Position numbers and translations under genes: made by a program. This document shows, piece after piece, positions 55,759 through 64,000 of a stretch of 64,000 nt of DNA; within the stretch, counting starts at the first letter, position 1, and each line of letters begins with the position of its first letter. The notes beneath the pieces were generated by a model that made no database searches, had not been told where the DNA came from, and saw nothing but the letters and a program-made list of their open reading frames with translations. Origin of the DNA: Reticulascus tulasneorum (lineage: Eukaryota; Ascomycota; Sordariomycetes; Glomerellales; Reticulascaceae). The DNA lies in assembly GCA_001557505.1 (NCBI GenBank), contig LSAX01000002.1:3348001-3412000 (forward strand), given 5' to 3'.

Positions 55759-58318
55759 GATTTGGTCGGTGAGATCCTCTGGGCCAGGTGATAACGCAGG
55801 AGGTTGTGTGAAATTGACGCCGGGAGAGACCCAGTGGTCCGCTTCTTATTGTTGTCGATTTTCAACTGCAACGGGAGAACACGAATAGGGACCGGCATTG
55901 GGGGGGGGGGGGGCTTGGAATTGAGGATACGGTGCCGACTAAATGGGGCACAGTGTAGACGGGCCATTTCGGGCCACTTACTAGGCACCTAGCATGAAGA
56001 AACTAGCGAACTTGGCCTACCACCACAGCGCCCCTGCTCCGCGCGGGAGAGGGGGTTCTACAATTTCATAATGACCGTTGGCGCAGCCATTTACACCAGT
56101 TTTTAAGAAACTTCGTAACTCAACTGCCCCCCCCACTCCAGCTTTTATGGAGAAGCCTCTTGTGGCGATTGGACCTGAGTGGCACAGCAGTGAAGGAAGT
56201 TCTGGCCGAATACTAGTAAAATCGCTTGGCTTTGTGGCGTGACCATATCTTCTCTGGGCTTGGACGGTATGCCAACTTGGTGTGGAGAGAAAGGAGGGTG
56301 TTTGTCGACGCTCTGTTGCCTGGGGCCATTTCTTTCGATGGACTTACTGCTCAGTAAATCTAGACCACCAATCTTCTTGGCCCAGTCAATCACTATTTCT
56401 TGGAATTAAGTAACTTAACCCAGGGCCAAGCCGAAAAGAAAACACCTGCCACTCGATGTTAGGTGACGGGTGCCATTGGATATTCTTATTGTGCAGAGGC
56501 AGGAAACCCAGCTATTCGTGATAGAACCAGACGTGCTCCAGCGGGACAGTCACCAAAGCACCTAAATCAGGATGTAACACGAGACGTATCAGTAAAGGAG
56601 AGAAAGACAGCTCATTTGCGTGTAACTATGGATAGCGAGATGCATATTTCTAAGGCGGTTGGTCCTTCCTCCGCGAGTCTTGTGGATATAGAGCCATCTA
56701 TACATTCCGTATGAGTCCATGGAGGCTTCCGTGGCTGACTACCTACCACCACCAGCACAGTGCTGGTATTTTGCGTGGTCTGGCACCCAACGCGGTCGCC
56801 TACATATCTGCACAGTCGATTACCGGGATGACGCATGAGACGATTTCCAGCGTCGTTCCCGCAAGGAAAGGTATAAGTACGTTTGCAATAGGCATGTGAT
56901 ATCGCAAGAAAGACACACGGAAAGTTGTCGGAGCAGGTTGGCGTGACGCAAACCGATGTGCACACTGCTGTATCTCGTGCATGAAGTCGGCCAATATATT
57001 ACAGCTGCTCCCAGCAGCGTATTATTTCATGAGTCCTGGGACATTTGTTTATTTTGGGGGTGTTTAGAGGCATTCACACGAGTGAGTATATCATAGTCTT
57101 TTCACAGGATTCACCAAGACAGTTCATGGCGGTACTCTCTGAGTAATTTCTCCAATATCTAGGGTAGCCAGGCAGGACGAAGCGAGAAACTTGTGAGAAT
57201 CACCACGATGTTTTATTGGGAAAGGAAGCGGGAATGGTTGAAGCGACACTGTAGGAGGAAAGGGGGGACATCAAGAGGTAAAACTTCACATCTGAGGTAA
57301 TTAGGTTGCAGCATGTAATACAAAAAGCAGCTCACCTATTGGGCAGCCGCCCCGGCCCTAGCGCTTCAACAAATTCGCAGATCCTGGGGAATGGCATCCA
57401 CATTCGGGCTCTTAACCCGCAGCCAAGTTGATCTGGAGCATGAACCGGGAATTTCCTGCGAAACGGCTCGGTCCACGCATGTATTTCCGCATTTGGATCC
57501 AGTCTCCTTCCTTCCTTCACCCATCCCTTCATTCGATAGATCAACAAAATACTACCTCGGTTCCGAGAGGAAACACCACATAATTATACTCCAACACTAG
57601 GGTTCGTTAATGTACAACATCATGGCACCACTAGGCCCTGCTGGTAGGACAATGGAAGTGTACTCCAATACCTCGACATTTTGCGACCCAAGTGACTGTC
57701 TCTGCTTGTCTTGGGCTACCTGTCACGTGTTACCTTCGAGGACCCTAGCTAGTTGACAGCGTAAAGAAGACGATGATTGGAATGGGCCTAAACTTGAGAC
57801 AGCAGGAGGTCGATAAGCCATGTACGAGGCTCCAAAGTTGGTATTTCTGCCAAGAACTCTGGCGCGACGGGCCTTGATCGACGTCGATCGCGTGGTCTCC
57901 AAGCCAGCTGCCGAGATTTCAAGATATTTAAGTTTGACACCATTGTAATCGTTAGGTCGTGCAACCATGTCTTTGGCTTTACCTTGTATTATGTCTCGGT
58001 GAGCTAGTATAAGAAGCCGTTCCGGCCTATAAGGCTTTCCCGGACGGACAATCTTAAGACGAGTTCCCGAGTTGGTCGTACTGAATGTTGACGTAAAACA
58101 TGTGAGTCGTCGCTTCTGCAGCGTGCCACACAGAATTCTAACCACCGACATTGGGAGTGATCAGCCCGCGTCCAGACACGGGTCATGACTGCGACTTTTT
58201 GCGGGAACCAATTACTATCCAGCCCGATTGTGTCTCTCTAGTTGTGGCTTGATGATCCAGATCTATGTTTCTGCATGAATGAGGTCTAATATTATTGATA
58301 AGATTTCCCCACAAAAGT
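55759..58318. other. Gene-free 2.5 kb upstream of the FarA-type gene
   Basis: Includes a run of 14 G at 55900-55913 about 140 bp before the start codon. A 142-codon open frame on the minus strand (57723-58151) has no family features and I do not call it. It probably holds the promoter and leader of the FarA-type gene and the 3' region of MCD4. Confidence 0.5.
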
Positions 58319-61300
58319 CTATCCCCGCAATCTGAGATCATTATTGATCGATACCGGCTGGTAATCTGCCGTTGATTTCACCACAGCCGGCGTTGCTACT
58401 ACTGTCCGGTTTTCAACGCCTTGTTGCACCTGTCTACCCCCAACTTCGATTCCAGTTATGAAGAATGCACTGACTCCCTCCAATGCGGCCACAAAGACGC
58501 ATAATAGACTGGCAATGGCAAAGTGACTGATGGTTGAACCAATCTCCAGCCATGAGCCTTCATCCTTAACCACCCAGAAGAAGTACAACGTCAAAACATC
58601 GCTTATAGCCATGACCACCATAAACAACGCTGACGGCGCGACTCCGAGTCTCCGGGTTAGAATTCCCAAGTTCGCCGATATTAGCGCAAAGGGAATCATC
58701 AACTTCAAAATCAACAACGCTCCCTGCGAGAAAGGATCGAAGATGGGAAGCAGGCGGTACACACTGTCCAAGCTGAACGACGAGACCGATGCAACGTTGC
58801 CAGTGCTGAAGAATGCCGACTGAAGCAAAACAAAGAAGAACAGCGCCACTCGGGCGTCCGGAAGCGTCAAAGGTCTATATGGCGTTGTCAGAGTTGTCTT
58901 TCCCCCCCCAACAGACCCGTTCGAAACAGGCTCAGGCCCCGTTGATGAGTTTATAAACAGGAATACTTGGTGCTCCAGGCCAACCCAGGCCACCAAGAGA
59001 ATGCTGAATGCGACGTAGAAGAGGCCCTCGTACGAAATCGTCAGAATGACGAAGGTTGGTGCGCATGTCAGAAATATGACTATCAACCGGTGAATGTAAT
59101 GGTTGTTTGGCTGGAATCGGTATGCCAGCGGCATAAGTAAAGATAAAACTGCGGCTCTGTCAGTTTGGAGGAAAATGCAATTGCCGCGCCTCTGTGAACT
59201 TACCCAGCACCGCCCATCCAATGATTTGATTTCCACGCGGCAGGCCTTGTTTCGCCTGCAGGGAAAGGGCGCTAGACCGAGTCACCATCATGGCTAGGAG
59301 GATCAGCCCGACCTTACACTCTGTCAGTAAACTTGCAATTTGAAGCTAAGATGGATGACTTACCTGGACACCCGTCAAGGCCCTAGCTATTGGTAACTCC
59401 GCTTTTTTGGCTTTTCCGTTCCCAGACGACGAACTTGCAAGTATCTGACCTTCAAAGGCGAGGTAGACTAGCCCAATGGCGATCATGGGAATACCGCCTG
59501 CCATACTACATTGTGTGAGTATGTGGGCAAATTAAAACGAGAGAGTCATGTATCCAGTGGACTTACATGAGACTGACGTCTTCGACTTTCATGGCTGGAA
59601 GCAGAGTAAATATGCTCATGATGAGACAAGATGTAAACCATACTGCCGCTAGGACTGAATTCTTCTGAAGAAAACCCAGGCCGTACGTAGCGGGCCAGAA
59701 GGCACCCAGAACGAATAAAACTGTCAAAACCTCTCGATGAATGTAACCAATAGCCTATGCCGCGTAAGTCCCAGAGAGCGAGCAGCACCGTGGAGCAGAC
59801 TTACCAAAGATTGAATGATACCAATGTATATCGCGGTATTCAACAAGAATGAAGTAACGCTTCCCCCGGAATTGATGTGCCCGAAAAGAACTTCACGACC
59901 CTTCAACACACTATGACGCCGGGCGTAGACCTCTTCCCAGAACACCACCGGGAAAAAGGCATAGAGATAGTATGTGACAGGGGATTTCGAGACAAGGAAC
60001 GAGGCGTAGAGAACAACTAAGATGGACGAAAAGATCGCTGTCCCTAACACGGTCCTTGAAGGTGGCGTAGACCCTCGCAGAACGTGCAAATCGATGACGG
60101 CAGTCAGCGCAAAAGCGATCCATCCCAAATATCCGATGGTGATTAGTGCTCTGAGGAAAAGCCAATCATACGTTTGGAGATATCTGAGGCCCTCAAGACC
60201 GATCTTTATCAGAGCCGCGGATTCCTCTATCGCTTCTTCATAGTTTCCAGCGGCTATGAGCGTCCGAATGTCCGCAATGCGCCGCTCAGGGGTGAGGCGT
60301 TCGTCACTTAGGAGCCGGTATGGCTTATACCGCAGCTCAGCGTCCTTCTTCTTCTCTTCTTTCACCCTGTACATCTCAAGTATACTGCGCGCGTTGACGA
60401 GGGATGCCTCTGCTTTGTCTTTAATATCTGCGGAGATGTAGGAGAGGGGAAGCTCGCCGACTGAATTTGCGGGAAACTCAGTGCCAATCAGGTATGCCAT
60501 CAAAGCAGCTATATCGGCCTGGGAAACATCGTGCCGCTTTACATGATCCAGACCCCAGTCGAAGGAGTACTCATCATGGCCAGGAGCAACCGAATCGGTC
60601 TGAACAACAGGGGCGGCGATCCCAGAACCCCAAGTGATCAGTGGTGTTCTTGTATTATCTGGGTGGCCATCTCCGTGACTTCCCCAATCGCTCATTCCGT
60701 GGTCCGCAGTGAACACGAACGCCGTCCGGTCATCGGCATAGAACTTCTGGATGAGATCGGTCATCTGCTTCACACCGTCGTCCACAACCTTGATGTTTCT
60801 GAGGTACTCTTTGGAATACGGCCGATACGAATGGCCAGTCGTGTCGAGTCCGAGGAGGTGCAGGAAGAAGACAACTTTGTCCTGTCGCAAAGCAGCGTTG
60901 AGGGTCTGGTTCTTGCCGGCCTCGGTGAAGAAATCCTTCACATGATCAAATACCCAATAGTCGAGATGGAGCGCATCCTGGGAAAAGTCCTCGAAGTCGG
61001 AGTCATAAGTGTATGCATCCACACGGCCAGGTACAGCGCCCTGCTCGAACATTGGCAGGATGTCAGGGCTACCCCAGCTCCACGTATGCCGGCTGCGGTT
61101 GAAAACACTATCGAAGTTGACGGGGTTGAGCTTCCAACCTGTCATGACGGCCGAAACATCCTCATATAATCCTGCGATGAGGGCGACATGTCCCGGGCGT
61201 GATTCGGTTGGCACTCTTGTGTGGGAAACTCCGAACGTGCCATGTTCAAGTACGCGGGATCGTAGGAAGGGGGCGAGTGGTCTTGCAACCAAGTCTTCGT

Positions 61301-61600
61301 CTGACTCCGGGTACGGTTCCGGGAAAGATTGGAAAGCCTTGTCGGCTCGTAGTCCATCGCCTATTATGAGGAGTCAGGAACTAAGCGGAGAAGTGAGTGC
61401 GGTGGAAAGGAGGCCCACATACCAACGATCAAAACGAGGCGATCAGCTGGCGCCCTGGTGTTTGAAGGTCGCTCGACAGGAAATAGTTGCATACCCGAAA
61501 CGATGGGACTGACAAAGTAAATGTCAAAGACTGAATATATGTACACAACATGAAAGATGACAGCAACGGCCAAGAAGCCAAAGTGGGCGAAGACGGCCAT
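58319..61600 (-). CDS. mcd4: GPI ethanolamine phosphate transferase 1 (Mcd4/PIG-N)
   Basis: ER multi-span enzyme that adds ethanolamine phosphate to the first mannose of the GPI precursor. Six exons, 61600-61423, 61360-59805, 59754-59567, 59505-59364, 59312-59204, 59148-58319; about 1000 residues. The N-terminal membrane span is AVFAHFGFLAVAVIFHVVYI. The lumenal phosphodiesterase-like domain has DRLVLIVGDGLRADK (metal site, split by the first intron), GVSHTRVPTESRPGHVALIA, WKLNPVNFDSVFNRSRHTWS, FFLHLLGLDTTGHSYRPYS and FVFTADHGMSDWGSHGDGHP. The C-terminal PigN domain has many spans, including LFVLGAFWPATYGLGFL and ALLILKLMIPFALISANLG. All metal-ligand Asp/His motifs are present. The start ATG was chosen at the membrane anchor; an open extension upstream is possible. 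Confidence 0.95.
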
Positions 61601-62558
61601 GATGGGGGAGAGACTGCGGGCCTCGGGACTCTCGTCTTGACGCAATGGAAGTATAAGAGGGAATGAATGAACGTTCGCAAATGTAAATATTTGTTCTCAG
61701 GGCACATCCATGGCACACTGGACTGTGATGTACAGAGTTGGAGAAAAGAGAGGCCTCGCAAACAGCTGTGCATTCATCTCCAGCGAAACTCAAGGCCGGC
61801 CGTTGCTGTTATGTAGAAGTATGGGCGTAGGCATGGGATGGCCGGTTGGAGAATTGCGATGTGACGCGCAAATCATTCACGACACGTTCGCCTTTTTACC
61901 CGTCAATTTTCGACTTGCACTGGCAGGGATTTGAGTGCAGATACAGTGGAGCTACAAGCCGTCCCACCGTCCCACCGTCCCACCCCCCCTGGAATTACCC
62001 CCCGCCTAGGTACAGAATGGAGTGCAGACCCTGTACTTGCAGGTCCTTCTATTTTGTACGTGGGCAAGTACTGTATAGTGGGAAAGGGCCTGGCCAGGGG
62101 AATAGGGGCTGCTGGTTTTCTCAGCTGCCGCCACAAGTTAGAGCCGCAGAAGGAACAAGGAGCTACCCTTGTCCCCGCCAACGGGCATCCCACGGTTGGC
62201 GGGGACTGGTCAACGGGACATCAAGGTACTTATTAAAATCGGAGGTTCCATCCAAATAAGGGCTGACAACATGTAACTTGACGAAAACACATTTCCCTGC
62301 CAAACGCATCGCCCGCTTTCCCTCCATGATAGTTGCAGCCCTCATCTTATGTCTATTTGCGCATTACCCAGGAAAGAAGCCCATAACGCGTCCAGCCGGG
62401 TACCATCAAGCTCATCACGCTAGCCAATCGGCTTGGAAACAACAATGCCGTCAGCAACCTCATCAGATACAATTTTCAGAGCCTCACACTCCTCCAGGGG
62501 TATCTACCGAAAAACTCCAAATATCCCACACCCCAGACCGAACTTTCCATGCCGACAC
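61601..62558. other. Upstream region of MCD4
   Basis: About 0.95 kb between two minus-strand genes, with a direct repeat of CCGTCCCAC (three units near 61960-61982). No coding gene supported. Confidence 0.5.
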
Positions 62559-63995
62559 TTACGCTAGACGTTCTGTCAACGACTTAGTAACTCGAGCATA
62601 AAATCTTGCCGCGTGTGGACGTGGAAATGTGATATCTTCGACAAGGAAATCCGGGAGCGTCTCGATCAATTCTCTGTCGCGGTTGGAATCAAGTTGAGGC
62701 TTGTAGGTGAACCGGACATCCTCATAGTTCTCACCCGAGTCATCGTTGTCAACTGCGAGCTTGAAATGAAGGGCTAGAGCTCCTTGTCAGTACCATCGAC
62801 GATGAACCATGTAGGACACGGGTACTCACTTCCATTCCTTCCTGTTTGTATGCAGTCATACACATCCTGAGCCACGTCACGCTTGATTGCCCTGACAATC
62901 AACCCGGTAAGGTCGCCATATAAGTCTTCTTTCATCTGTGCGGTTTGCAGCACCTCCGAGTTGGCAGTAGCACGAGCAGCACCGCTGCTACCCTTGACGG
63001 CGCTCCCCGGAGCCTTGTTGTTGGCGCCGTCTCCTGACCTGCTTGCCGCAAGCTTTGTCGACAGCATCTTGATTTCCGCCTTCGCTTCTGACAAAGAGCC
63101 AGCCAACTCAGCCACCCTGAGCTCGCTTAATGCGAGCTGCTTTTTGTAGTCTTGCCCTTCCTTCGACAAGGTCCTTTGGATGGCCAAATCAGCCTTGAGA
63201 TCAGATATCAACAGGATTGCAGCTGCTCCGCGTTAGCTGGGACAATCTTGTATAGCCTAACTGATAAGGGCACAAACCATTTTCTCTCTCCTCTCCCTGC
63301 TTTCTGAGTCGGTCGAAGTTGCGCTCCGCTTCTTTGATTCCAATGTCTCTCAGATCCCGATATTTTTGCTCTAAGCTTTCCATTTTCTTTGTGGCATCCC
63401 CCAAACGCCTTCGAAGCTGTGGATCACCCATATCGACACCCGAGGCCTTCTCCGGTCGCCTGCTCTCGGTGCCAAGTAAATGACGCTGCGCCGAAAAATG
63501 CGCCGATGGTTTATATTCTGGCAGGATCTCAAACCGTGTATCCTCCCCTATGTCGATGTCCATAGTGTCTGGCTGTTGTGTCTCTGGGATTTCGGCAACT
63601 TCCACTGCTGTCGCCTTTGACCCAGGTTTCCGCCCACGCCTTGACTCCTGCGCTGGTGGCTGTGTCTTTTCAGCCAAGTCTAGCACGCCTCTTTCTCCAT
63701 CCCGACCGACACCCTTCGCACCCCTGGGGCGGCCTCTGGCAGCCGTTGTCTTCGCGGGAATATTGGTCGGCTCCACCTGTCCGTCGACCATCGCATCGTC
63801 TTCTTGATCGGACTCGCAGCCCATGTCCGGTACCATGACTTCCTGGTTGCTCGACTTCTCTGTGAGTGGTTGTCTACCCTCCTTGGTTGCCGTTCCTGCG
63901 ATTCTCCCACTGGTGCGACGCGTCGAATTCTTCACCGGCTTGGTGACTTTATTCGCAGCGGGAGGTCGACCTCGGCTCTTCTTCGTCGCGGCCAT
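62559..63995 (-). CDS. pcs1: Monopolin subunit Pcs1/Csm1
   Basis: Kinetochore/nucleolar coiled-coil protein that clamps microtubule-binding sites and protects rDNA. Three exons, 63995-63278, 63222-62830, 62773-62559; about 441 residues. The first third is a basic disordered tail with AT-hook-like GRP motifs (KSRGRPPA, ARGRPRGA, RRGRKPGS). The coiled coil runs from about 195 to 310 (LRRRLGDATKKMESLEQKYR, ISDLKADLAIQRTLSKEG). The globular Csm1 domain has KEDLYGDLTGLIVRAIKRD, DVYDCIQTGRNGT, LHFKLAV, YKPQLDSNRDRELIETLPDF, LVEDITFPRPHAARFYARV. The predicted end (ERLA then TAA) overlaps a GTAAGT that could be a splice donor, so a further exon is possible. The start is close to the right edge but appears complete. 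Confidence 0.88.
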
Positions 63996-64000
63996 TTCTC

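Noticed and set aside
57723..58151. 142-codon open frame on the minus strand
   Set aside because: No domain, no plausible splicing partners, composition like a chance frame; kept as gene-free sequence.

Overview
The window looks like nuclear DNA of a filamentous ascomycete. Genes are single and monocistronic, most have short (about 45-90 bp) GT...AG introns, and none sits in an operon. The best lineage clues are the cullin-1 N-terminus, a Polycomb EED subunit, a CTF1/FarA-type cutinase and fatty-acid regulator, and a nitrate reductase with one intron that is not clustered with other nitrate genes. Together these point to Sordariomycetes, probably Hypocreales. That placement comes from remembered family resemblance, not a search. 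I traced 23 protein-coding genes, two of them at the window edges or nearly so, and assigned all splice sites by eye. I saw no convincing tRNA, rRNA or CRISPR array.

Layout. 1-5.9 kb: cullin-1 (5' part only, -), SRF1-like phospholipase D regulator (-), mitochondrial K+/H+ exchange-related protein (+), an unknown tail-anchored small protein (-). 7-14.4 kb: TOK1 outward potassium channel (+) and nitrate reductase (+), with a 1.85 kb upstream region that carries a NIT4-type palindrome and GATA sites. 15-29.6 kb: a run of minus-strand genes: CAX-like cation/proton exchanger, Hrq1 helicase, Yrb2/Hba1-like Ran-binding protein, Yip4/YIPF6-like Golgi protein, and a two-PAS-domain regulator. 29.6-34.2 kb: 4.7 kb with no recognisable gene, between the divergent PAS gene and EED. 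34.2-44 kb: EED (+), Rrn11 (-), complex I NDUFA5-type subunit (-), Gvp36-like BAR protein (-), N-acetylglutamate synthase (-). 44-45.8 kb: AT-rich repeat debris, with a diverged 180-bp direct repeat and a 340-bp inverted-repeat (MITE-like) element, next to a 6PGDH/beta-HAD family reductase (+). 47-64 kb: V-ATPase subunit e (+), ARV1 (-), an intracellular LysM protein (-), FarA/CTF1-type Zn2Cys6 regulator (-), MCD4 GPI-ethanolaminephosphate transferase (-), and monopolin subunit Pcs1/Csm1 (-).

This is mainly a housekeeping region: ubiquitin ligase scaffold, DNA repair, nuclear transport, secretory pathway, GPI anchors, V-ATPase, complex I, arginine synthesis, rDNA transcription and kinetochore. 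Embedded in it are regulators (PAS protein, FarA, EED) and a nitrogen-assimilation gene. No genes form an obvious pathway cluster. The most unusual signals are at the RNA and repeat level: an in-frame stop-free intron that splits the haem-ligand histidine codon of nitrate reductase, very small exons (11, 17, 18 and 21 nt), an exact 80-bp tandem duplication, and the repeat island at 44.7-45.7 kb. I did not find a clearly novel biological system.
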